Shown piece after piece: positions 53,401 to 61,433 of a DNA stretch of 64,000 bases. The notes beneath the pieces were generated by a model. It was given only the letters and a program-made list of their open reading frames with translations, did no database searches and had not been told where the DNA came from. Each line of letters begins with the position of its first letter. Position 1 is the stretch's first letter. Source of the DNA: Chitinophaga cymbidii (lineage in GTDB: Bacteria; Bacteroidota; Bacteroidia; Chitinophagales; Chitinophagaceae). A program made the position numbers and the translations under genes. The DNA lies in the NCBI RefSeq assembly GCF_007992715.1, contig NZ_BKAU01000001.1, positions 1,178,001-1,242,000 on the forward strand. Reading direction: 5' to 3'.

Positions 53401-54059
53401 ACCCGGATAACGGCCGGCCGCTTTTCGAACGTATCAACGGCGACAAAAGCGTGGATATCGTAGACAGTATTCCGCTGGCAAAAGCGGGCAGCCTGCTCAG
53501 CTACCAGGTGATAGGCTCCGCAACGCCCAAATTCTTCGGAGGCTTTACGAGCACCTTCATATACGGCGGCTTTACTTTAAGCATGCTGTTCAACTATTCC
53601 TACGGCAACATCATCATGAACAATGCGCTGCGCAACTTCATGAGCCCCAGCACCTGGCAGAACGGCTTCAACGCAGCGGCGCCAACGGAAAACCAGCGCT
53701 TCTGGGAAGGCCCCGGCGATACCAACGCCAACTTTCCCAACTGGTATGATATTGCATTCAGCCAGCGTGGCGGCACCAACATCAACTCTTCATTGATCTA
53801 CCAGGATGCGAGCTACCTGCGTTTGCGGAACATCCGTCTTTCTTACGACTTCAACCGTGATCTGTTGCAAAAACTGAAACTCTCGGGTCTGAGCGCATAT
53901 GTCAGCGCAGACAATGTGTTCGTACTGAAAAGCAAAGAGCTGTATGCCTCCGACCCGGAAGGCGCCACCGTCGGCGCCGTTTCCAATGCTTATGCAGGAA
54001 CCGGCATCTACAGCGCCATGCCCAGGAGGCTCATTTTTGGTCTTAACGTAAGCTTCTAA
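50460..54059 (+). CDS. SusC/RagA-type TonB-linked outer-membrane receptor
   Basis: 1199 residues from ATG 50460; an internal ATG at 50610 ([22 protein letters not shown]) would give a tight signal peptide, so the mature protein is the same either way. STN module ~78-140 ([45 protein letters not shown]), CarboxypepD_reg ~170-245 ([23 protein letters not shown]), plug with [23 protein letters not shown] and [36 protein letters not shown], barrel ending [11 protein letters not shown]. Signalling receptor of the rightward locus; substrate unknown, but the two TlpA-like genes that follow suggest a reduced or thiol-containing, perhaps peptide-derived, ligand (inference). Confidence 0.95.
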   Translation: [1199 protein letters not shown]

Positions 54060-54074
54060 TTAAAACATTGAATC

Positions 54075-55574
54075 ATGACCTTTTTCGATATAAAATATTC
54101 CGTTCGCACCGGCATTTATGCTGCCGGGCTGTTGCTGCTGGCAACAGGTTGCGGTAAGAAACTGGACGGCCTCGCGCCGCATAATGTGAACTTCGAGAGC
54201 CAGCAGTTTGCTTCGCCCGAAGGCTTTACCAAGGCTACGATCGGCAACTATGCCGGGCTGTATGCCGTAGAAACACACTGGTTCAACATCAGTGAATTCC
54301 GCGGCAACAATGTGAAGTTCATCGACCAGACCTCCACCAGCAACCTCGTAGACGCCCAGAATATTGACGCCTTCAACTTCACCAATACCGAATCAAAGGA
54401 TTTCGGGTTGACGCATCAGTTCTGGCAAACCTCTTACCAGGCATTGCTGGGTGTTAACATGGTGCTCAGAAATGTAAAGGAAGAAGAAACAGACCCCGTG
54501 ATCCTTCAGGCGAAAGCCGAGAACCTGTTCCTGCGGGCCTTTATCAACTTCAACCTCGTCCGGGTATATGGCAGGCCCTATTACCAATCCCCGGAAACCA
54601 ACCTGGGCATCCCGCTGATCCTCGAGCCGATCACCAGCACCGCCAATCCTCCCGCCAGGGCCACCGTCAAAGAAACGTACGACCAGATCATCACGGACCT
54701 GAACGCCTCTATTCCGCTTTTCTCTCAAAAGAAAGTGAACAGCTTCGCCGGCAAATATGCTTCCTTCGCTTTGCTGTCCCGTGTGTACCTGTACATGAGC
54801 GGCACCTTTAATACGCCCGCTACGGACTACGCCCGGCTTTCAGAGCAATACGCGGATTCGGTGATACTAAACGGCGGGTATACCCTGTTGCAGGATGCCG
54901 CCTATACGGACTATTACCAGAACAGCAATCAAGCCAATACCGAAACCATCTGGGCGCTCAACCACGACGCCAACATCATGACCCTCCCGATGCTGCTCAA
55001 TCAGCCGGCCGGCGTGTATGCAGGGCATCCCAGCTATTCTACCGGCCAGGCCAAACCCTCGCCCGCGCTGCTGGACCTGCTGACCGTAAACGATCTGCGC
55101 CGGAACTTCTACATGGTTGACAAATACAAGAACAACACAACCGATACATTGAGCACCACAAAGTATTATTATAAATACCTGAACACCGGCGTTTATTACA
55201 GCAATGCGCCGTTCAACCATCTCCGCCTCGCGGAAATGTATCTGAACAGGGCGGAAGCAAGGGTGAAACAAGGAAGGAACGATGATGCGCTTACAGACCT
55301 GAACGCCATTCATACCCGCGCCGGCCTCACGGGATTAAGCGGTCTGTCCGGACAGCCCCTGTTCACCGCCATCCTCAACGAACGCAGGCTGGAACTGGCG
55401 TTTGAAGGCCACATCGGTTATGACTACTTCCGGAACGGATTGCCGATGGTGAGAAATTACGATTCCTTCAACTCGCCCGCACTGACCATCAACCCGGATG
55501 ATCCCAAGGTGGTAATGCGGATATCGCTGGATGTGATGGTGGAGAATCCCAAAATGACACAGAATAAACAATAA
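54075..55574 (+). CDS. SusD/RagB family nutrient-binding lipoprotein
   Basis: 499 residues, 15 bp after susC. Lipobox ATGC with Cys26. SusD pattern: YAGLYAVETHWFNISEFRGNNVKF, ENLFLRAFINFNLVRVYGRPYYQ, LGIPLILEPITSTANPPARATVKETYDQIITDLNAS, HLRLAEMYLNRAEARVKQGRNDDALTDLNAIHTRAGL, ILNERRLELAFEGHIGYDYFRNGLPM. The C-terminus is shorter than in the SusDs at 11021 and 41167 and ends in VENPKMTQNKQ. Binds substrate at the SusC lid. Confidence 0.93.
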   Translation: MTFFDIKYSVRTGIYAAGLLLLATGCGKKLDGLAPHNVNFESQQFASPEGFTKATIGNYAGLYAVETHWFNISEFRGNNVKFIDQTSTSNLVDAQNIDAFNFTNTESKDFGLTHQFWQTSYQALLGVNMVLRNVKEEETDPVILQAKAENLFLRAFINFNLVRVYGRPYYQSPETNLGIPLILEPITSTANPPARATVKETYDQIITDLNASIPLFSQKKVNSFAGKYASFALLSRVYLYMSGTFNTPATDYARLSEQYADSVILNGGYTLLQDAAYTDYYQNSNQANTETIWALNHDANIMTLPMLLNQPAGVYAGHPSYSTGQAKPSPALLDLLTVNDLRRNFYMVDKYKNNTTDTLSTTKYYYKYLNTGVYYSNAPFNHLRLAEMYLNRAEARVKQGRNDDALTDLNAIHTRAGLTGLSGLSGQPLFTAILNERRLELAFEGHIGYDYFRNGLPMVRNYDSFNSPALTINPDDPKVVMRISLDVMVENPKMTQNKQ

Positions 55575-55585
55575 AAAATACGACA

Positions 55586-56731
55586 ATGAAAAAAGCCCTG
55601 CTTTTATTTTTTATACTTGGCAATGTGGTTGTCTGTCATGCACAATTTGTGCTGGATGGAAAGATGACCGCCCGGAATATCAACAAAATTTACCTGAGCT
55701 ACACAGATAGCAAAGGTGCGCGTAAGTCAGACAGCAGCCTTGTCCGCAATGGCTCCTTCAGGTTTTCCGGAGATATCAAAGAGCCCACCATTTCCATGCT
55801 GAGCACCGCGCTGAATGCCAGGATGGACCAGGCCAACATGGCTACCATCGTCCTGGAACCTGCCGCCATGAAAGTTACGATCGGCCAGGATGATTTTAAA
55901 AACGTCATGGTGACCGGCTCGCGTTCGCATGCAGAATATGCTTCGGTCAATGATCAAATGCAAAAGATCCGGGCGCGCTGGCAAGTGGTGATGGACACAT
56001 TGAGCGCCGTCAACAAGAGAAGCAATTTTGCGTTCCAGGAGCTGAAGAACTGGGTACTAAAACCCTACAACGCCGAGATCGATGAAGTGCAGAACTCATT
56101 TTTGAAAGCGCATCCCACATCGTACATGGCGGCATACTTCCTCCGCGTAAAAGCCGGTGAGCTGTCCGCCGATTCCCTGAACAAAATATTTGCGCGTTTT
56201 CCTTTAAAGGTGCAGCAAAGCTCCTTCGGCAAAGCGATTGCAGAAGAGCTGGAAAGGAAAAAGAAAGGCGTGCCCGGTGTAGTTGCTCCTGCTATTGCCA
56301 AAACTGATATCGACGGGAAGCTGCTGCGGTTGTCCGACTACAAAGGCAAGTATGTATTGCTGGATTTCTGGGCCAGCTGGTGCCTGCCATGCCGCAAAGG
56401 CAATCCCCATCTGAAAGAACTGTATGCGCATTACAAATCAAAAGGATTTGAGATCATCGGCGTATCGGATGACGACCGCAAGCATGATGCCTGGCGTAAA
56501 GCGGTGGCGGATGATGGAATTGGTATGTGGAAGCACGTGCTGCGCGGCCTGGATATGGAAAAGAGAATGCGGAACGAATCTAACCCGGATGACCTGAGCG
56601 AAGCTTATGGCATCAGAACGCTGCCCACGAAAATTCTCATTGACCGTAATGGAGTGATCGTAGGAAGATATAACGGAGGAAGTGAAGATGATGCGGCGCT
56701 GGACGCCAAACTAGCGGAAGTCATGCCATAA
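55586..56731 (+). CDS. TlpA/AhpC-TSA-like thiol-disulfide oxidoreductase with N-terminal DUF4369-type domain
   Basis: 381 residues. Signal peptide (KKALLLFFILGNVVVCHAQ). Residues ~20-115 are the beta-rich DUF4369-type part (FVLDGKMTARNINKIYLSY), then a helical linker, then a thioredoxin domain: PAIAKTDIDGKLLRLSDYKGKYVLLDFWASWCLPCRKGNPHLKELY with C266-L-P-C269, and GIRTLPTKILIDRNGVIV with cis-Pro. Periplasmic or surface reductase of the TlpA/ResA type. 11 bp after susD, so part of the uptake operon. Reduces disulfides, presumably in imported substrate or in partner proteins. Confidence 0.9.
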   Translation: MKKALLLFFILGNVVVCHAQFVLDGKMTARNINKIYLSYTDSKGARKSDSSLVRNGSFRFSGDIKEPTISMLSTALNARMDQANMATIVLEPAAMKVTIGQDDFKNVMVTGSRSHAEYASVNDQMQKIRARWQVVMDTLSAVNKRSNFAFQELKNWVLKPYNAEIDEVQNSFLKAHPTSYMAAYFLRVKAGELSADSLNKIFARFPLKVQQSSFGKAIAEELERKKKGVPGVVAPAIAKTDIDGKLLRLSDYKGKYVLLDFWASWCLPCRKGNPHLKELYAHYKSKGFEIIGVSDDDRKHDAWRKAVADDGIGMWKHVLRGLDMEKRMRNESNPDDLSEAYGIRTLPTKILIDRNGVIVGRYNGGSEDDAALDAKLAEVMP

Positions 56732-56757
56732 ACACATTTAAAACAAACTGAAAACCA

Positions 56758-57942
56758 ATGATAAGAAACAGCGTATACTTCGCCGCATGCCTGCTGCTGC
56801 TTTGCAGCTGCGCATCCCGTAAGGACAATCATGCATTTGTATTGAACGGCAAGCTGGAAGGCATTCCCAAAGGAAGCGCAAAGCTCGTGCGGATGGATAT
56901 GTCCGACCGCACCAGCCATACAGTAGACAGTGTGGCCGTCGAAGCCGGTCAATTTACCATGCAGGGCGAGATCAGGCGGGCGGAGCAGTTGATCCTCCGC
57001 ATTGAGCCCGGCAACTGGTCGCTCCGCCTGTTCGTGGAGCCGGGAGAGATCACGGTGGAAGCAGACACCACCGGCGCAACGCACTACGATTACTCCGCTT
57101 ATGGCGGAGATATTGGTGCCATCATCGAAAAGTTCACCGTGTCGGGATCTGCCAACCAGGATATCATGCATGCCCATGAAAATCATCCCGACAAAAAAAG
57201 GTTCATGCAACAGCTGAAGGCGGTCAACATCGCCTACCAGTCCGCCACCGGGGAAGATCAAAAGGATTCCGTACGGGCCGAAGCGGAAGTGATCCAGAAG
57301 GGCTTGAACGATTGGACGCTCGCGTGGATCGACAGCCTGGTAAACGTACAGCCAGCGATGTCTGCCGGGGCCTTGCTCCTGGAAAATTACTACCAGTTCA
57401 ATCAATCGATGCCCCTGGCGGAACTGGAAAAACGTGTGAGTGCGTTCAAAGCGCCTGCTGATTCTTCGGGCTATATCCTCCGGTTAAAAGAATCCATTGG
57501 CAAACTGGAAGCGCTGATGCCCGGTAAAGTGGCTCCTGATTTTACGCTGCTGACGCCTGACAGCTCGAAATTCACACTTTCCTCCACAAGGGGAAAATAC
57601 GTGCTGATCGATTTCTGGGCCAGCTGGTGCGCACCATGCAGGCAAGCGATCCCGCATTGGAAAGAGGTGTATGCGAAGTATCACGACAAAGGTTTTGAGA
57701 TCGTAGCGCTGACCAATGACTCGAGATGGGCCGACTGGTTCAAAGCCCTGAAAGCAGAGCAAATGCCCTGGCCGCAGGTAGCAGACGAATTCCCGGTAAA
57801 GAATATGCCTGCCCGCGTGGCGGAGCTGTACATGGTGCCGAGCCTTCCCACCTACGTTTTGCTGGACAAAGAAGGCAAGATCATCCTGCATACCACGTCC
57901 AAAGCAAAGGTGGATGAGGAATTGAACAAGTTGTTTTTATAG
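56758..57942 (+). CDS. TlpA-like thiol-disulfide oxidoreductase lipoprotein
   Basis: 394 residues, 26 bp after its neighbour. Lipobox LCSC with Cys18, so a lipoprotein, whereas the previous protein is soluble. N-terminal DUF4369-like domain (FVLNGKLEGIPKGSAKLVRMDMSD), helical middle (~150-230), then the thioredoxin domain APDFTLLTPDSSKFTLSSTRGKYVLIDFWASWCAPCRQAIPHWKEVY with C291-A-P-C294 and MVPSLPTYVLLDKEGKII. About a third similar in layout to the protein at 55586: a tandem duplication with divergence into two locations. Closed by a terminator at 57968. Confidence 0.9.
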   Translation: MIRNSVYFAACLLLLCSCASRKDNHAFVLNGKLEGIPKGSAKLVRMDMSDRTSHTVDSVAVEAGQFTMQGEIRRAEQLILRIEPGNWSLRLFVEPGEITVEADTTGATHYDYSAYGGDIGAIIEKFTVSGSANQDIMHAHENHPDKKRFMQQLKAVNIAYQSATGEDQKDSVRAEAEVIQKGLNDWTLAWIDSLVNVQPAMSAGALLLENYYQFNQSMPLAELEKRVSAFKAPADSSGYILRLKESIGKLEALMPGKVAPDFTLLTPDSSKFTLSSTRGKYVLIDFWASWCAPCRQAIPHWKEVYAKYHDKGFEIVALTNDSRWADWFKALKAEQMPWPQVADEFPVKNMPARVAELYMVPSLPTYVLLDKEGKIILHTTSKAKVDEELNKLFL

Positions 57943-57967
57943 CAGGAAAATATTAAATGATAAATTT

Positions 57968-58007
57968 GCATCGCAACCGGCGTTTTATGCCAGTTGCGAT
58001 GCTTTTT
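57968..58007 (+). terminator. Terminator of the SusCD-TlpA operon
   Basis: GCATCGCAAC-C-GGC / GCC-A-GTTGCGATGC with loop GTTTTAT and TTTTT tail. A TAAATTTG (57961-57968) abuts it and might serve as -7 box for the following gene. Confidence 0.88.
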
Positions 58008-58030
58008 ACAGACCGTTTAAAATCCGGAAA

Positions 58031-58792
58031 ATGAGCAGGATATTGATTTTTCTACTGGTAATGATGGCAGGCCACGCAGCGCAGGCTATCGAAACAAAAG
58101 TGATCGTCAGGGCAAAAGCAAAGGACGCCAAATTCATCGGGTCCTCGCTTGGAGGCGCCTACGTGATTATCAGGGATAAAACCAATCAGCGCGTATTGGC
58201 GGAAGGATTAACGGCCGGCACGCCCGGTAATACAAAAACCATCATGCATACGCCCCGTGACCGCTATACGCAGCTGGCGGACGATCAGACCGCCGGGTTC
58301 GAGGCGGTGATCGATATTGAAGAACCGGTGTTTGTGCGGATAGAGGTTATCGCGCCATACAATCACCGCCAGTCGCAGGTACAGGCCGTTACCGAATTAT
58401 GGCTGATACCCGGCAAGCACATGCTGGGTGATGGCATCATCCTGGAAATTCCCGGTTTTATCGTTGATGTTCTCAGCCCGCGGACCCATCAGTTCATCAC
58501 CCTGGCATCCGTAAAAGACAAACCCTTAAAGATTCAGGCCAACATCGTGATGATGTGCGGCTGCCTGATCAACAAAGGCGGCACCTGGAACGGGGATGAG
58601 ATCGAAGTAAAAGCTATCGTGAAAAAAGACGGCAAATTCCTGAAGGAGGTTACCATGTCGCTGATAGATGCCAATCTTTTCGAGGCCGTCACCGCGATCG
58701 ATGCCAAAGGGGAGTATCAGTTCACGGTGTATGCGTATCACGAAAAGAGTGGTAATACGGGAGTGGGCAAGGTGAACTTTGTAGTGTATTAA
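58031..58792 (+). CDS. Hypothetical secreted protein with CxC motif
   Basis: 253 residues with signal peptide (SRILIFLLVMMAGHAAQA). The mature part is beta-rich: IETKVIVRAKAKDAKFIGSSLGGAYVIIRDK, FVRIEVIAPYNHRQSQVQAVTELWLIPGKHMLGDGIILEIPGF, then NIVMMCGCLINKGGTWNGDEIEVKAIVKKDG with C176-x-C178, and a last strand pair that looks Ig-like (EYQFTVYAYHEKSGNTGVGKVNFVVY). The only cysteines are the C-G-C pair, possibly a redox or metal site. No family recognised. Just downstream of the TlpA genes (separate by terminator), so a link to disulfide handling is a reasonable guess only. Convergent with the VOC gene, 13 bp apart. Confidence 0.65.
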   Translation: MSRILIFLLVMMAGHAAQAIETKVIVRAKAKDAKFIGSSLGGAYVIIRDKTNQRVLAEGLTAGTPGNTKTIMHTPRDRYTQLADDQTAGFEAVIDIEEPVFVRIEVIAPYNHRQSQVQAVTELWLIPGKHMLGDGIILEIPGFIVDVLSPRTHQFITLASVKDKPLKIQANIVMMCGCLINKGGTWNGDEIEVKAIVKKDGKFLKEVTMSLIDANLFEAVTAIDAKGEYQFTVYAYHEKSGNTGVGKVNFVVY

Positions 58793-58805
58793 CCCGCCAT
58801 CTGCA

Positions 58806-59174
58806 TCAACCCGGAGAATGCACCCCCAGTTTATTCCCTTCGGTGTCAAGGAACATGGCGTAAAAGCCCATATCCGGCCCAATCGCCGTTTTCGGAATAA
58901 CTACCTTACCGTCGTTGGCGGCGACTTTGTCCAGCACTACCTGCAAATCGCTGCCGCCGTTCAGGTAAACGATAACGCCATCGGCCGAGGGTTTGTATGC
59001 GGCTCCTTTGATCACAGCGCCGGAAACCGATTGACCATCGCCTGCAAATAATCCCATCTGCACACCGTCCATGTCCACGTCCTCAATGTGAATGTCCAAT
59101 ATGGCCTGGTAGAACGCTTTGGCCCTGGAGAAGTCAATGGCCGGAATTTCAAAAATCGAGATCAGTTGTTGCAT
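58806..59174 (-). CDS. VOC family (glyoxalase-like) protein
   Basis: 122 residues, one domain: ISIFEIPAIDFSRAKAFYQAILDI, VQMGLFAGDGQSVSGAVIKG, GVIVYLNGGSDLQVVLDKVAANDGKVVIPKTAIGPDMGFYAMFLDTEGNKLGVHSP. This is the beta-alpha-beta-beta-beta repeat of the vicinal-oxygen-chelate fold. Substrate unknown. Leftward, 13 bp convergent with the secreted protein gene; the next gene upstream is an AraC regulator 69 bp away. Confidence 0.88.
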   Translation of the reverse strand: MQQLISIFEIPAIDFSRAKAFYQAILDIHIEDVDMDGVQMGLFAGDGQSVSGAVIKGAAYKPSADGVIVYLNGGSDLQVVLDKVAANDGKVVIPKTAIGPDMGFYAMFLDTEGNKLGVHSPG

Positions 59175-59243
59175 AAATTTCTATTTTCCTTTGACGCAAA
59201 ATTATGCCTCCATCAAAAGGACAAATTGTAAAAATGCGACACC

Positions 59244-60065
59244 TCAATCTTTTCCATAAATAAGGGAGGACAGCGCCAATTCATCATCTTTATAAAATTC
59301 CTTAGGGCTAACACCGGTGAACTCCTTAAAATCCTTTATAAAATGTGCCTGATCGTAATACTCGCTTTCATAAGCAATGGATGTCAGGTTTTCGGATTTT
59401 CTGTTCAGCAGCATCTTTAAAGCGGCCTGCAGCCGGATGACCTTACCCAATTGCTTCGGGCTCATTCCTACCTGTTTGAAAAACTTTCTTTCCAGCTGCC
59501 GCCTTTTCGACAATGCTCCCTGTAACAGCAGGCTGGTGGTGATGTTTCCTTTGGCGGAGAGCATCATGTCAACCGTTGATTTCAGGATATTGTCAACTAT
59601 CATGGTTTCCTTCAGCTTGTGTAAAAAGAAATTGTCCATGATGGCTATTCTTTCCGCCGTGTTCTCTGCATGCACGATCCCGTGTTCCAGGTCGTCCGCA
59701 ATTTTTTCTCCCAATAGCAGCCCGAGCGGCGTTTCTTTATTTGCCAGCGCTTTAATGGGGGTTGATGTGAAATTTGCAAAGCCGTATGGATAAAAGCGAA
59801 TGGCAAATGAATGAACAACGCCGGTGGGCTCAACGAAGAACGGTTCGCTGATCTGTCCGAGCACCATGGCGCGGGGCTGAAGAATGTATGCTTCTTTGGA
59901 TGTATATCTTTTTACGTCATCGCCGAGGATGAAAATCATTTCGATGCAGCCGTCGGGAAGTATCCGCTGCCTGCTGGCGGCAGGCTGTACGGGAACTTCG
60001 AGCGTCCAGTAGCATTTTATCAATGCTTCCAGGTCAGGATGCGGTGGAAATGTTTGATAGTTCAT
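59244..60065 (-). CDS. AraC family transcriptional regulator
   Basis: 273 residues. N-terminal ~160 residues are the sensor type seen with DUF6597 (FPPHPDLEALIKCYWTLEVPVQPAASRQRILPDGCIEMIFILGD; AILQPRAMVLGQISEPFFVEPTG). C-terminal HTH_18 ~165-262: SKRRQLERKFFKQVGMSPKQLGKVIRLQAALKML, IAYESEYYDQAHFIKDFKEFTGVSPKEFYKDD. Last gene of a leftward group (sigma, membrane protein, Imm5-like, AraC) with 8 bp to its neighbour; it may instead regulate the VOC gene. Confidence 0.9.
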   Translation of the reverse strand: MNYQTFPPHPDLEALIKCYWTLEVPVQPAASRQRILPDGCIEMIFILGDDVKRYTSKEAYILQPRAMVLGQISEPFFVEPTGVVHSFAIRFYPYGFANFTSTPIKALANKETPLGLLLGEKIADDLEHGIVHAENTAERIAIMDNFFLHKLKETMIVDNILKSTVDMMLSAKGNITTSLLLQGALSKRRQLERKFFKQVGMSPKQLGKVIRLQAALKMLLNRKSENLTSIAYESEYYDQAHFIKDFKEFTGVSPKEFYKDDELALSSLIYGKD

Positions 60066-60073
60066 GGATCCGG

Positions 60074-60553
60074 TTAGATTTTGAAGCTTTTCTCCTTCTG
60101 TTTCATCGTACCGCTGACCAGTTCCGCAATATCCGCCGGTAACTGCTGCAATTGCTCATATTGCCACGCTCTTTCCTCGTCCAGCGGCCTTCCGGCCATC
60201 TTCAACGCCTTTAATGCATATAGCGGCGCTCCCATTGAATGGTCCGCCATATGAGCGGTAGCCACGGCATGACCAATGGAACGCGCTGCAGCGGTTACAA
60301 CCGGATCTGCGGCTTCCCTCGCAGCGGCATGGGCGCCGAGCGAAGCCTTCATTGCCGCACCTACGGTGGCATTCCCCTGTTCCCATTCCTTCGCTACCTG
60401 CAATGCATGCAGCAAGCGGTCATCCATCGGCCCGATATCGAGAACCGACAACAGATGTTCCGAGCACGCCCGTGCCCACCGGATCAGCAGCCGGTGCTGA
60501 TCTTTCGTAAGCGGCCCGCCCCGGTGTACCGCAACAAATCGTTTATCCCGCAT
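60074..60553 (-). CDS. Imm5-like putative immunity protein
   Basis: 159 residues. Helical Ala-rich core with a pattern I recognise from the 'putative immunity protein' (Imm5-like) family: LIRWARACSEHLL, DDRLLHALQVAKEWEQGNATVGAAMKASLGAHAAAREAADPVVTAAARSIGHAVATAHMADHSMGAPLYALKAL, DEERAWQYEQL. Such proteins are named from polymorphic toxin loci, yet many, like this one, have no toxin next to them. Start overlaps the preceding gene's end by 11 bp, so translation is probably coupled. Probable solo immunity or a different role in the sigma operon. Confidence 0.65.
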   Translation of the reverse strand: MRDKRFVAVHRGGPLTKDQHRLLIRWARACSEHLLSVLDIGPMDDRLLHALQVAKEWEQGNATVGAAMKASLGAHAAAREAADPVVTAAARSIGHAVATAHMADHSMGAPLYALKALKMAGRPLDEERAWQYEQLQQLPADIAELVSGTMKQKEKSFKI

Positions 60554-60860
60554 ATCTCCATTTATTCAACCGTATCATAACCCCCAGCCCAACGGCCAAC
60601 GCGGCCACGCCAGCGGGCAGCGCCGGGTGAATGGCCCCCGGCAGCAAAATGTAAAGCATCCACAGGTTAAGCAATACCAGCACGAACAGGATGCCTTTCC
60701 CGATCCGCTCTTCCTTTTTGTACCGCATGCTGTAGTTGCTTTTGTAGCTGCGGACAGCGATGTTCACCAGCCGGTCAGACAAGCCTTCCGGCGCGGCGTC
60801 CAGCCCTCTTTCTTTCATCATGGCGGACAGGCGGTCGGATGTTCTTTTATCTATCTTCAT
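60543..60860 (-). CDS. Small membrane protein, candidate anti-sigma partner
   Basis: 105 residues. Charged cytoplasmic N-terminus (KIDKRTSDRLSAMMKERGLDAAPEGLSDRLVNIAVRSYKSN), then two membrane helices (~55-73 ILFVLVLLNLWMLYILL; ~78-96 ALPAGVAALAVGLGVMIRL). Its ATG overlaps the sigma gene's stop (60857-60860, ATGA). Cytoplasmic part plus membrane anchor, coded right after an ECF sigma, fits a minimal anti-sigma factor, though no zinc-finger anti-sigma motif is present. Confidence 0.6.
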   Translation of the reverse strand: MKIDKRTSDRLSAMMKERGLDAAPEGLSDRLVNIAVRSYKSNYSMRYKKEERIGKGILFVLVLLNLWMLYILLPGAIHPALPAGVAALAVGLGVMIRLNKWRYAG

Positions 60861-61420
60861 AACAGATCATGGGTTTCGTCAGTTAGCAATCGTTCCAGTT
60901 CTTCTTTCAGATTCTTTCTTCCTCTCAGTAATCTCATTTTAACGGCGGATTTTTTCAGGTCCAGTATTTCGGAAATTTCGGCAACGCTCTTCTCTCCCAG
61001 GTAAAACAGCGTGATCACCACGCGCTCATCTTCCGTCAGCCGGTAAAGCGCCAGATCGATGTACCGCTTGCGGTCAGCCTGTTCCAGCGCACCGGACTGC
61101 TGCCAGTGCTGCACTTCCTCCGGCGCCGGAAGGCCGGGCTTCCGCGCGTTCATCCTGGTGATGGCCGTATTATATACAATGCGGTAAAGCCAGGTAGAGA
61201 ACTTCGACGCCTGCCGGAACTCCCCCAGCGCGCAGAATGCTTTCATGAACGCATCCTGCACTACCTCCTCGGCGTCTTCCCGGTTCATGACAATTTTCAG
61301 CGCAACCGTATAGGCAAGGTCCCGGTAGGCATGAACGAGGTATTCAAAGCCCTCTTCATCCCCCTGAACGGCCCGTTGCAGAAAATGGTCTTCCTGGCTA
61401 TGATCGCGCTTGAATAACAT
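60857..61420 (-). CDS. ECF sigma factor
   Basis: 187 residues. Region 2: FEYLVHAYRDLAYTVALKIVMNREDAEEVVQDAFMKAFCALGEFRQASKFSTWLYRIVYNTAITRMNARK; region 4: LTEDERVVITLFYLGEKSVAEISEILDLKKSAVKMRLLRGRKNLKEELERLL. This is a different, RpoE-like group from the FecR-linked sigmas in the window (no hydrophobic tail). First gene of a four-gene leftward operon with membrane protein, Imm5-like and AraC genes; divergent from a DUF6249 gene. Confidence 0.92.
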   Translation of the reverse strand: MLFKRDHSQEDHFLQRAVQGDEEGFEYLVHAYRDLAYTVALKIVMNREDAEEVVQDAFMKAFCALGEFRQASKFSTWLYRIVYNTAITRMNARKPGLPAPEEVQHWQQSGALEQADRKRYIDLALYRLTEDERVVITLFYLGEKSVAEISEILDLKKSAVKMRLLRGRKNLKEELERLLTDETHDLL

Positions 61421-61433
61421 GTTCCTTACTAAA

